A DNA stretch of 44,778 nucleotides, taken from B1SED10-16 sp046498365. Lineage in GTDB: Bacteria; Desulfobacterota; Desulfobacteria; Desulfobacterales; Desulfosalsimonadaceae. A model generated the notes under the pieces. That model saw only the letters and a list, made by a program, of their open reading frames with translations, was not told where the DNA came from and did no database searches. Below, one piece after another: positions 37,504-44,778 of the stretch (the first letter of the stretch is position 1; each line of letters starts with the position of its first letter). Position numbers and translations under genes: made by a program. The DNA lies in NCBI GenBank assembly GCA_046498365.1, contig JAWOAV010000172.1, forward strand, positions 1 to 44,778, written 5' to 3'.

Positions 37504-40356
37504 TTACAAATCGAAAAGTTCATCAAACGCCTTTTCAATTGATTCTTCTTTGCTCATCTGAAAGCGCAGAAGGCGGTTGACGATCTCTCCGAGATCATTC
37601 ACGTTGATGACCAGGCTCCCCACTTCCTGCGGGGGATCGCCCTCAACCCCCTGGCCGCGAAGTTCGATCATGGCAGACGTATCCTCAGCCCCTTGTTTAA
37701 GCTTGACCACCAGGTAGTCGTATTCAAAATCCTGCAGCGCCTGCTCCAGCCGCTCGGAAACCGTTGAAAGGTAAGGATGCCCTTGCATGGCATCACGTAC
37801 ATGCAAGATCAACGTCTCCAGCCATTCTTCATCTTTGATGCCCAGCCTGCCCGTCCCGGGTATCGAATAGAGAAACCCGTTTCCGATTTCGACTCTCCCC
37901 TGTTCATATAACACGGGTACGCGCCCGTAAACCAGTCCGCTTCCATCGATTTTCCGATCGGTTACCCTGGCGGCCAGCTTCAAAACATCGATGTCTTCGA
38001 AAAAAATTTCGAAGTCAGCACGCTGCGCCTTCATGTCAAACCGGGAGGCATGGGCTGTAATGAAACCTCCTTCGGGAAGATGCCACCGCGTTCTTTCCAG
38101 GAAAATCTCGTCTGCGGAATCGAGCCTGAAGGTCGCAAAACCGTCAACAAACTCGACTTCGCCGATCCTTACCCCTGAAACATCCATGCGCTGATTGCCC
38201 GGGGTAGTCACGGGGGAAAAACGGTTTAACCGGACATCCCCGCTGGCGCCCGTTATCTCCATGTCCATATCCGGATACAGTATATTGACGTCCCTGAAGG
38301 CTACATGCAGATCCGGTTGGATGTTCGAGCCTTTTACATCGAGATTCAACTGGGTGTTGACCGAGCCGGTGGCGGTAATTCTTTCAAGCCCCGGCGCAAG
38401 GCTGTCTTGCAATCGCTTTTCCGGCAGGTCAAACCACCCTGTGCGGGCAGTTATGTTTCCGGAGAGCCCTTCCTCCGGATCAAGGGTTGCGCCGCAGGCA
38501 AATTCCACGGACGCATCCGGCAGAAAAGGCCACACACCCGTAACATGGGCATGGTTGTCATATATTTCAGACTCCCCTTTCATTCCGGGCCAGCTTGTTT
38601 TGCCCCTGGAAATAGTGCCCGTGGAAAAACGCCCCTTTTGCGCGTCAACCCCACCAAAGGGAATCGGAATGTTTAACTTCAAATCAAGAACCAAAAGATC
38701 CGCAGCGGGGATATGAACACGCTCCATATCCGCCTGGAACAGGGCAACACCCTTTATCTCCTTTCCGGCATCAAGATGAAGATCGGCCTCGAATAAAAAA
38801 GAATTTCCCAAAATACTTCCCTGATGAAAATCAGCCCTGAACGGTTTTTCCGTCCGGCCGGAACCAGACACCGTCATCATGCCGTCCCCCGTTCGGTGCA
38901 GGCGTATATCCGGGCTCAACTCAACATCTTTTAGCCGGGAGCTCTTCCCGGGCGGTTCATAGGCAACCGTGGCGGCTTTGAGAATGCTTGTCTTTCCGAT
39001 TTTTGCCCTGAACTGATCCGGGTTTGAAAAAAAAGCGCCAGTACCATGAAAAGCGAGATCCTGAGCTGTCAAAAAATAACCGGGTATAACCACTTCCGCC
39101 AGATCGACGGCGGCTTGCCGGATGTCTACGCCAATATGCCACCTGTCCTGCCCGTTTGCCTGCTTTGGGGAGAAACCCGCGCTGCCTGTCCCCTTTGCCG
39201 CGGCACGAAAAGGTCCATTTGCAGCTGTCTCCACGGGGGCAAAGGCCGCAAGAAAGCCCGGGTCCCCTCCCAGTTGTATGTTCCAGTCAAATTCGGCGTT
39301 ATAAGAAAATCCGTCATTTAGCAGCTCGTTGATCGATGTCTGGTTTCCGCTGATTTCAATCTGCCCATCCACGGGTTTTTTTACATTGGCGTTACATTTA
39401 AATATAGAAGCATTTTCACTGACATGCATCTTTATTTTTTCCGCGCGAAATTGGTTGAGGTCAAGCCCGGTAATTGAAAAATCCGTTTCAAAGGTTTCAA
39501 AATGCATCTGGTCATTAAAAAAGGCATTCACGTGAAAATACCCTTTTTCAAGGCTGGCACGATAGTTTTTACACGATGCCTCCACGTTTTCCGCTGCAGC
39601 CTTGATATCAACACTCCCCTTGCCGCTGCCGTCTGCGTCGATCGTCCAAAGGAACTTTATCCGGGCGTTGTAAGAATTACCGTCAGGCTTCTCCCCACTT
39701 GAATACCGGTTGTCGGGCAATGAGGATACGGCACTGATATTGGTTTCCAGGGTGTCGATATTGGTTTGGCCGTTGATGTTTACAGGAAGGCCGAAAACAA
39801 CGGGCATTGCCGTATAGTGCAAAATTCGGTTGCTCATTTTGACAATATTGAGCTGGAAAGGGACACGATAGCCCTTTGCCTTGTAATGAAACACCAGGGA
39901 TGAAGAATTGATTTCGATGCGGTTGAATGGAAGATCAATGGGCGCAGTTGGGGGAGCATCGGTTTTGCCGTTTTTGGAAACCGGAAAGCCAAAGTCCGGC
40001 TTGCGGTCCTCGAGCCCTATCGTGTATTGCAGGCCGCTGATGAAAATATTATCGACCCTTCCCCTCATAAGGCTTTGCAGGGTGTACCCGATGGTTATAA
40101 AATCGATATCCAGCCGGGGCAGCTGCGCTGAAACACGGTTTACATGAATGCCCTTTAAAGTAACTGCCATGACCCTGGCATTGGGCTCGACAAATCCGGC
40201 TTCGCGCATCTTGTTGACAATAATTTTTTCAATAAGGGCAGGCCCCGCAGTGTAAAACGCAGCCACCCCCGCCAGGATAATAAACAGGAAAATGGCAACC
40301 GGCCTCATGAGCCAGGCAAATGAATTTTGACTTTCGGGCGGGGGTTTTTTATTCAC
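37504..40356 (-). CDS. YdbH-like AsmA-superfamily protein
   Basis: The 950-residue protein starts with a short cytoplasmic tail and one membrane helix (VAIFLFIILAGVAAFYTAG), followed by a long beta-rich periplasmic region with no further membrane segment. The C-terminal block (GSGLVYGRVPVLYEQGRVEI, then GRLGIKDEEW) is the YdbH signature region. In E. coli YdbH spans the envelope with YnbE and takes part in phospholipid movement to the outer membrane. The start is a GTG at 40356 with no strong ribosome site, and an in-frame ATG near 40308 is an alternative. It is the upstream gene of the ydbH-ynbE-ydbL order, but a family A repeat lies after it. Confidence 0.82.
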   Translation of the reverse strand: MNKKPPPESQNSFAWLMRPVAIFLFIILAGVAAFYTAGPALIEKIIVNKMREAGFVEPNARVMAVTLKGIHVNRVSAQLPRLDIDFITIGYTLQSLMRGRVDNIFISGLQYTIGLEDRKPDFGFPVSKNGKTDAPPTAPIDLPFNRIEINSSSLVFHYKAKGYRVPFQLNIVKMSNRILHYTAMPVVFGLPVNINGQTNIDTLETNISAVSSLPDNRYSSGEKPDGNSYNARIKFLWTIDADGSGKGSVDIKAAAENVEASCKNYRASLEKGYFHVNAFFNDQMHFETFETDFSITGLDLNQFRAEKIKMHVSENASIFKCNANVKKPVDGQIEISGNQTSINELLNDGFSYNAEFDWNIQLGGDPGFLAAFAPVETAANGPFRAAAKGTGSAGFSPKQANGQDRWHIGVDIRQAAVDLAEVVIPGYFLTAQDLAFHGTGAFFSNPDQFRAKIGKTSILKAATVAYEPPGKSSRLKDVELSPDIRLHRTGDGMMTVSGSGRTEKPFRADFHQGSILGNSFLFEADLHLDAGKEIKGVALFQADMERVHIPAADLLVLDLKLNIPIPFGGVDAQKGRFSTGTISRGKTSWPGMKGESEIYDNHAHVTGVWPFLPDASVEFACGATLDPEEGLSGNITARTGWFDLPEKRLQDSLAPGLERITATGSVNTQLNLDVKGSNIQPDLHVAFRDVNILYPDMDMEITGASGDVRLNRFSPVTTPGNQRMDVSGVRIGEVEFVDGFATFRLDSADEIFLERTRWHLPEGGFITAHASRFDMKAQRADFEIFFEDIDVLKLAARVTDRKIDGSGLVYGRVPVLYEQGRVEIGNGFLYSIPGTGRLGIKDEEWLETLILHVRDAMQGHPYLSTVSERLEQALQDFEYDYLVVKLKQGAEDTSAMIELRGQGVEGDPPQEVGSLVINVNDLGEIVNRLLRFQMSKEESIEKAFDELFDL

Positions 40357-40557
40357 TCAATTGGTCAATCATCTTGATGAACTCGAAAAAAAGCCGCGGT
40401 CAGACGACTTGCTATCCTTCTGTAAGTATAACAAGATTCAAATGGCGTGTAAAATTATTATTACCGGCGAGGCGACGCGAAGAGGCAGGAAATCAGTTGG
40501 CTTGGGCGAGTTTATTGTTGAGAGACCAGAAAAAATCGAATCATATTGTCTTTTTGT

Positions 40558-40999
40558 TCATAGCGGATGTACGTTTTGTAGATCCGATGATGGATTTTTA
40601 CGGCCCATGTCAAAGAGGTTGACCTGCCCCTTGAATTCTGTTTCGGGCTTTAACGAGGACTCTTCCGCTTCGAGCCAGGGGAGGTATATTTTAAAAGTTG
40701 TTCCCATCCCAGGTTCGCTTTCGTTGTAGACGTTGAATAAAACCGTTGTTCTGCTTCACGATCCCATAGAGCGTGGCCAAGCCGAGTCCGGCGCCTTCCC
40801 CAACGCCCTTTCTGGTAAAAAATGGTTCGAAAAGGTTTTCAATCGTCTCCTTGTCCTCTTCTTGGGCGTCAACAACATGTTCTCCGAAATCATAAGAATC
40901 GCCTGCCGACAAGTGGCCGGCAAAGACAAATACCACCAGAACGAAAACTTTGGCTGCATTGCAAAATATTCTCACAAAAACACCTTTTCTACGGCTTGA
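40558..40999 (-). pseudogene. Broken histidine kinase fragment (HATPase domain)
   Basis: On the minus strand the frame reads ETIENLFEPFFTRKGVGEGA, then GLGLATLYGIVKQNNGFI, the G1/G2 ATP-binding end of a histidine kinase. After GFI an extra C shifts the frame: the next frame continues NVYNESEPGMGTTFKIYLPW, as expected for the kinase domain. The text before the HATPase part is not homologous to a full kinase, and it ends without a receiver domain. So this is a truncated, frameshifted remnant. It overlaps no recognisable plus-strand gene. Confidence 0.7.
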
Positions 41000-41194
41000 C
41001 ATGTGATATCAGGGTAAAAGCAGGAAAAGATGCATCCGCCCGTAATTTGCTTGCTTATAAAAAAATAAAGGGGAGAGCTGTGAGATGTCAAAAATACACC
41101 CGCAAGAATCCACAAGTAAACAATTCACCCCATAGAATCTGTCCTGAATTTTTTTATTCTTCGTATATATTTTCTGGGAAAAGGAGGGATTGAT

Positions 41195-41698
41195 ATGAAA
41201 ACAAAATCTTTAATAACAAGATGTGTATTTGTTGCCGCTATCATATTCCTTTTTGGAATGACAAATGCCATGTCTGGTGAGTACAAGGCCATGCAGGAAG
41301 TTGAATCAGCAGATACCGTATTCGACTTCAGAATCAGCGACCCGTCAGCTGCCCTGTCTCATCTGGGCTTGATTCACAATATGAAAGATGATCCGAATAT
41401 GGAAATAAACGGCAGCCGGCCGGATATCATACTGGTGTTTATCGGCCCGTCGGTGAAGTTGATTTCAACTGACAGATCGGATTTTGATCAGCAGGAACAA
41501 AAAACGCTACACCGGCTTGCTGAAAAGATTGCCAGCATGGACAGCGATGGCATTAAATTCGAAATCTGTATGACTGCGGCCGGGGCTCACAATGTGGATT
41601 CAGATACGATACTTTCTGAATTCAAAAAAGTGGAAAACGGTTGGATATCTCTTGTTGGATATCAGAACAAGGGGTATGCGATGATTGCTGACTTCTAA
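41195..41698 (+). CDS. DsrE-like exported protein (COG1416 type)
   Basis: The 167-residue protein has a signal peptide (CVFVAAIIFLFGMTNAMSG, likely cut after TNA) and a DsrE-like body: PDIILVFIGPSVKLIST, KFEICMTAAGAHNVDSDTIL and VENGWISLVGYQNKGYAMI. C125 in FEICMT is the sole Cys of the mature part. DsrE-like proteins often take part in sulfur relay, but the exported form has no assigned reaction. AAGGAGGG stands ahead of the ATG. It is probably a single-gene unit in a degraded neighbourhood. Confidence 0.7.
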   Translation: MKTKSLITRCVFVAAIIFLFGMTNAMSGEYKAMQEVESADTVFDFRISDPSAALSHLGLIHNMKDDPNMEINGSRPDIILVFIGPSVKLISTDRSDFDQQEQKTLHRLAEKIASMDSDGIKFEICMTAAGAHNVDSDTILSEFKKVENGWISLVGYQNKGYAMIADF

Positions 41699-41776
41699 CA
41701 AACAACATACACGAAGCCGACATCCTGAGCGCAAAGGGAATAAGAGGATACGGCAATGATTATCCATACAGCCTTA

Positions 41777-41801
41777 AAGCCCGCTGCTTTGCAGCGGGCT
41801 T
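41777..41801. terminator. Palindromic hairpin after the DsrE-like gene
   Basis: AAGCCCGCTGC at 41777-41787 and GCAGCGGGCTT at 41791-41801 form a perfect 11-bp stem with a TTT loop. No clear T-run follows on either strand, so its efficiency as a terminator is uncertain. Confidence 0.5.
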
Positions 41802-41928
41802 ACAAATTAAAACAGACGATCTCAATGGAAGCACCGGCCCTGCTTGCATAAATAGCTGCATAGCGACTGAGATCATGGGGACTGATTTTACGACCGCGAC
41901 CGATTTTCAGAGTTTTATCCATGCGCAT
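41800..41928 (-). CDS. Possible small protein or coding remnant
   Basis: A 42-residue minus-strand frame (MRMDKTLKIGRGRKISPHDL, then SRYAAIYASRAGASIEIVCF and NL) ends directly at the hairpin. I do not recognise it, it lacks a strong ribosome site, and it may be the tail of a lost gene. It is kept because the composition looks protein-like. Confidence 0.25.
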   Translation of the reverse strand: MRMDKTLKIGRGRKISPHDLSRYAAIYASRAGASIEIVCFNL

Positions 41929-41976
41929 GTCAAGTCAGTTCATCAGTTCGAACCGACCAGCGCCTCTACCTTTATG

Positions 41977-43572
41977 TTACACGATTGCATTTTTCTTTTC
42001 CGGAATCTGGTCTATGATGTATTCCGAAAGGGCGGTGATTGTCAGACTCGGGTTTACGCCCAGGTTTGCCGGGACTACAGAACCGTCGGCCACGAACAGA
42101 TTCGGGTAGCCGAAGACTTCCCCTTTGAAATCAACTACCCCTTTTTCCGACGATTCGCCCATGCAGCATCCGCCGAGGATATGTGCGGTTGTCGAGACGT
42201 TAAAAGCCGCCTCCGGGATGAGACTCAGGGGGATGCCGTTCATCTTCCTGGCAAGCCGTTCGGTCACTTCGTTGGCAATCGGGATATAGGCTGGCGCACG
42301 GTGCAACCCGGCCGGCACCCTGGAGTTCTGACTGCGCCCTCCAAAACGCCACCAGCGGGGCTTGTAATCGAGTTTCAAGTAATTTTCGTCGGTCTGCATT
42401 ACCAGCACGATTGTTGTTTGTTCCGCCTTGCCGAGCGGCCAGAGGAGAAACAAAAAACGGAGTGGGTGGCGGATGATATTGCCCAGGAACCTAATCCCCC
42501 TGGGAATCTTTCCCCCGCCGCCGGTCATGAGCGTCAGCAGGTTCAGCAGCACGTCCGATCCCCTATTATACCGCACCATTTCGATATGAGTGGTTTCATC
42601 TGCATATATCCCGGAGGTGATGGCGATCTGGTCATTCCAGTTGACGTTCCGATCTCTTGATTTGACGCCGAGGAGCGCCTCGGAGTTGGTGCGAACGTAA
42701 TTGCCAAGCTGATCGGAGATGTTGGGGAGCAGATCCTCTTGCTTGCACCGATTGAGCAACTTAACAGTACCGAGCACGCTTGCGCTGAAAACGACCCCTT
42801 GGGCCCGGTAAGTCTTTTTCGGATGAAGCAGCCCGGTCGATCGTTTCGTCAGCACCTCATAGCCGCCGGCGACCGGCCTGACTCCGGTGACCATCGTCTC
42901 GGGGATGATTTCGGCCCCGAGCCCCTCGGCAAGGTGGAGATAATTCTTGTCCAGAGTGTTTTTCGCCCCTACAGGGCACCCGATCATGCAAGCTCCGCAG
43001 AAGGTGCATCCCGTACGTTCCGGCCCCCTGCCGCCGAAGTAGGGGTCCGGCACTTTTTCATCCGGCTCGCCGAAAAAGACTCCGACATCGTTCTTATGGA
43101 AGGTGTCTTTGCCGGTCAGTTCAATCCCAACCTCCTGCAAGCATTTGTCCGCGATTCCAACATGCGGGCTCGGGGTTGCGCCCAACATGGTTTTCGCCCG
43201 TTCGTAACAGGGGGCGAGTTTCGATTTCCAATCTCCCGGCCCCCATTCCGGTCGTTCGAACACCTCGTCGGGCGGTACAAGCAACTGGTTTGCATAAACC
43301 AGGCTGCCGCCGCCAACTCCACCGCCATGGAAGATCAGCACGTGTTTCAATTGGGTCAGCATCTGGTAGCCGTAACAGCCGATGGCGGGCAGCCAGAGAT
43401 TTTTCCGGATGTTCCAGTTCGTTTTCGGAAAATCCTCGGTTCTCCAGCGCTTACCTTTTTCCAGAACTCCGACCTTGTAGCCTTTTTCGGAAAGCCGCAG
43501 TGCGGACACACTGCCGCCAAAACCGGAACCGATGACAATAAAATCATAGTCGAAGGATGTTGTTTCTGACAT
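41977..43572 (-). CDS. GMC/cholesterol-oxidase-like flavoprotein
   Basis: The 531-residue protein is an FAD-dependent GMC oxidoreductase with the dinucleotide motif FIVIGSGFGGSVSALRL at the N-terminus and the GMC C-terminal region GGCCMGESSEKGVVD, VADGSVVPANLGVNPSLTI. It groups by look with the cholesterol-oxidase-like members. A motif C189-x2-C192-x2-C195-x3-C199-P (GCTFCGACMIGCP) lies between the FAD parts, as in ferredoxins. It would oxidise an alcohol or sterol-like compound. AAGGA precedes the ATG at 43572; a longer frame from 43614 is less likely. No signal peptide is seen. Confidence 0.85.
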   Translation of the reverse strand: MSETTSFDYDFIVIGSGFGGSVSALRLSEKGYKVGVLEKGKRWRTEDFPKTNWNIRKNLWLPAIGCYGYQMLTQLKHVLIFHGGGVGGGSLVYANQLLVPPDEVFERPEWGPGDWKSKLAPCYERAKTMLGATPSPHVGIADKCLQEVGIELTGKDTFHKNDVGVFFGEPDEKVPDPYFGGRGPERTGCTFCGACMIGCPVGAKNTLDKNYLHLAEGLGAEIIPETMVTGVRPVAGGYEVLTKRSTGLLHPKKTYRAQGVVFSASVLGTVKLLNRCKQEDLLPNISDQLGNYVRTNSEALLGVKSRDRNVNWNDQIAITSGIYADETTHIEMVRYNRGSDVLLNLLTLMTGGGGKIPRGIRFLGNIIRHPLRFLFLLWPLGKAEQTTIVLVMQTDENYLKLDYKPRWWRFGGRSQNSRVPAGLHRAPAYIPIANEVTERLARKMNGIPLSLIPEAAFNVSTTAHILGGCCMGESSEKGVVDFKGEVFGYPNLFVADGSVVPANLGVNPSLTITALSEYIIDQIPEKKNAIV

Positions 43573-43706
43573 GGCAGATCCTTCCATGAGAAGTGACAGA
43601 TTTTGGGCGCACATTTTTCAGGGTCTCCCAGATTTACAGCATTTAAGGGCTTTTTAGCCACCAGCACTCATTTCGGCTATAATAATCCGAGGACAAGTCT
43701 CCTGCA

Positions 43707-44075
43707 TTATGGAATCGAACTGACGGTTTGGGGTGCATAGACCAAAACCTCATCAGTCTTGGGCAGGTAAAAGCTCAAGCTCATGGCGGCTTTCCAAGCT
43801 ACATCCATTTGATCAAGTTCTACTTGCCCGATCTCATGATGAGTCCACTCCATCAGAGAATGAACCATTGTGCCGGCGTGACAGGCATAGGTCAAACCGG
43901 GTCGGAGCCTCATAGTGAACCGCAAATTTGTAATATCCGGTTTCAAGAGTTCGAATCGGCCTCTGGTAAAGGAAAAAGACCGCCTTTCGGGGCTGATGAC
44001 CATAAACGGCTTAAAACACAGCATGAAAACCAACCAGATCCTATATAATGGCAAGTGCATCATTTCATGTCCCAC
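43707..44075 (-). CDS. Hypothetical protein or remnant
   Basis: I do not recognise this 122-residue frame. It includes TMRLRPGLTYACHAGTMVHS and LDQMDVAWKAAMSLSFYLPK with no known motif. It overlaps the 3' end of the acetoacetate-decarboxylase remnant in another frame, so it may be decayed sequence rather than an expressed gene. Confidence 0.3.
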   Translation of the reverse strand: MGHEMMHLPLYRIWLVFMLCFKPFMVISPERRSFSFTRGRFELLKPDITNLRFTMRLRPGLTYACHAGTMVHSLMEWTHHEIGQVELDQMDVAWKAAMSLSFYLPKTDEVLVYAPQTVSSIP

Positions 44076-44320
44076 TTGAGAAAAGCAAAGGGAAGAAGGT
44101 CCATAAATCCGGTTTCCGCCACGACTTTACCGTTAAGAATGGCAATGTCGCCCTCCATGTAGGTTGCGCCGAGCATTCTTACCACCTCCACCTCATGCCA
44201 GGGATCATAATCCGAAGCATTGAATGTAATCGTGCCCTCCCCGAGTTTGAGTTCCTTGAGCCGTGGGGCCGCTTAGAATTCTGAGATTGAGTTCGTTTCC
44301 CTGGCCATCAGAATACTGCT
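44060..44320 (-). pseudogene. Acetoacetate-decarboxylase-like remnant
   Basis: The frame 44060-44272 encodes LKELKLGEGTITFNASDYDP, WHEVEVVRMLGATYMEGDIA, ILNGKVVAE and LPFAFLKWD, which resembles the C-terminal part of acetoacetate-decarboxylase family proteins. A TAA at 44273-44275 cuts it on the upstream side, and an upstream piece (about 44276-44320, NELNLRIL) lies in another frame. The gene is therefore truncated and frameshifted; its upstream end runs into the methyltransferase fragment. Confidence 0.45.
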
Positions 44321-44322
44321 GT

Positions 44323-44778
44323 TCAATAGCAGACCACGCCTTCCCGCTTTCCTTCTTGTTCATGCCAATTGGCTCCCCGGCTCAGGCTGTTATAATCAGG
44401 AGTGTTTAAAATGAGCACTCCGTTCTCTTTCAGAAGGTCATGACAACGCCTTACAGTCTGGAGCGGATGAGATAAATGCTCGAGAGTATCGAGAAGCACC
44501 ACCGCATCAAAAGATTCAGGAGAAAAATTTATGTCCTCCAGCTTACCATGATGGACCTTGACTTTGACCACTTCTTCAGCGTATTTAACCGCAGCTTCCG
44601 AAACTTCGACACCTTCACTCTGCCAGTTACCCTCTTCAATTGGCATCAAGAAAAATACGGGTCCACATTCTATATCAAAAATTCTTTTTCCCTTCCCTGA
44701 AAAAGGATCCAAGAGCTGGAGATAAAGGGAATAGTGAGCCCGGATCAACTCCAGGCTATAACTCTGCCGGGCGGCCTG
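44323..44778 (-). CDS. SAM-dependent methyltransferase, partial and possibly damaged
   Basis: The frame is open through the window edge on the minus strand (5' end missing). The class I methyltransferase motifs are degenerate: motif I reads FDIECGPVFFLMPIEEG instead of DIGCGTG, then GVEVSEAAVKYAEE, FDAVVLLDTLEHLSHP and ENGVLILNTPDYNSLS. It ends abruptly in HEQEGKREGVVCY, unlike the family. It may be a decaying gene joined to the decarboxylase remnant, or a real short form. The substrate is unknown. Confidence 0.5.
   Translation of the reverse strand, partial: QAARQSYSLELIRAHYSLYLQLLDPFSGKGKRIFDIECGPVFFLMPIEEGNWQSEGVEVSEAAVKYAEEVVKVKVHHGKLEDINFSPESFDAVVLLDTLEHLSHPLQTVRRCHDLLKENGVLILNTPDYNSLSRGANWHEQEGKREGVVCY

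Noticed and set aside
40361..40729. Plus-strand frame of 122 residues with a CxxC
   Set aside because: Its second half is antisense to the frameshifted histidine kinase remnant and the first half shows no known domain or ribosome site.
1..44778. CRISPR arrays, insertion sequences with transposases, prophage genes
   Set aside because: No regularly spaced repeats and no transposase or phage genes were seen; the only mobile-like items are the non-coding families A and B.

Overview
This window looks like chromosomal DNA of an anaerobic Desulfobacterota (Desulfobacteraceae-like) bacterium. The reasons are the gene content: a tungsten-type aldehyde ferredoxin oxidoreductase, a selenium-metabolism YedF protein with its LysR regulator, a CoA-disulfide/persulfide reductase with a rhodanese domain, a DsrE-like exported protein, ThyX, and several acyl-CoA enzymes. 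Genes are moderately GC-rich and most carry strong AGGAGG-type ribosome binding sites. The taxonomic placement is an inference from gene content, not from a marker gene.

Layout. 1-3540: end of an acyl-CoA carboxylase carboxyltransferase, an HMG-CoA-lyase-like enzyme and acetoacetyl-CoA synthetase, probably a leucine/isovalerate or acetoacetate route. 3541-9062: a GGDEF regulator behind a near-consensus sigma-54 promoter, ArfB, and a large AsmA-like protein with an internal 702-bp tandem duplication. 9059-12956 (minus): MDR dehydrogenase, ThyX, AI-2E transporter, monoacylglycerol-lipase-like hydrolase. 13561-21983: the most interesting part. A minus-strand operon encodes (in transcription order) a MaoC-hydratase/SDR/SCP2 fusion, an HMG-CoA-synthase-like/DUF35/SDR/SCP2 four-part fusion and an SCP-x type thiolase. 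It is divergent from an alpha-methylacyl-CoA racemase-like protein and a TetR regulator. The set resembles peroxisomal beta-oxidation of 2-methyl-branched or sterol side-chain acyl-CoAs (AMACR, MFE-2, SCPx) combined with a DUF35/condensing-enzyme/thiolase triad. 22274-25014: MoaD-like protein, an unknown protein and the AOR, which could supply acids for CoA activation. 25252-31233: TrmJ, LysR, YedF, persulfide reductase, thiol peroxidase, universal stress protein (RNA modification, selenium/sulfur and redox). 31261-35991: TIGR01777 epimerase, CopZ/CopA copper export, a DUF2400 protein, tRNA-Ala(CGC). 36266-40356 (minus): SUI1/YciH and a ydbH-ynbE-ydbL-type envelope lipid transport set. 40357-44778: a degraded stretch with a broken histidine kinase, a DsrE-like secreted protein, a GMC oxidoreductase with a ferredoxin-like Cys motif, an acetoacetate-decarboxylase remnant and a partial methyltransferase.

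Two families of dispersed, non-coding inverted-repeat elements (four copies of A, three of B) occupy most of the larger intergenic gaps. Several enzymes lack a canonical catalytic residue: the HMG-CoA-lyase-like protein, the HMG-CoA-synthase-like domain, the MaoC domain and the thiol peroxidase. These substitutions are the main biochemical leads.
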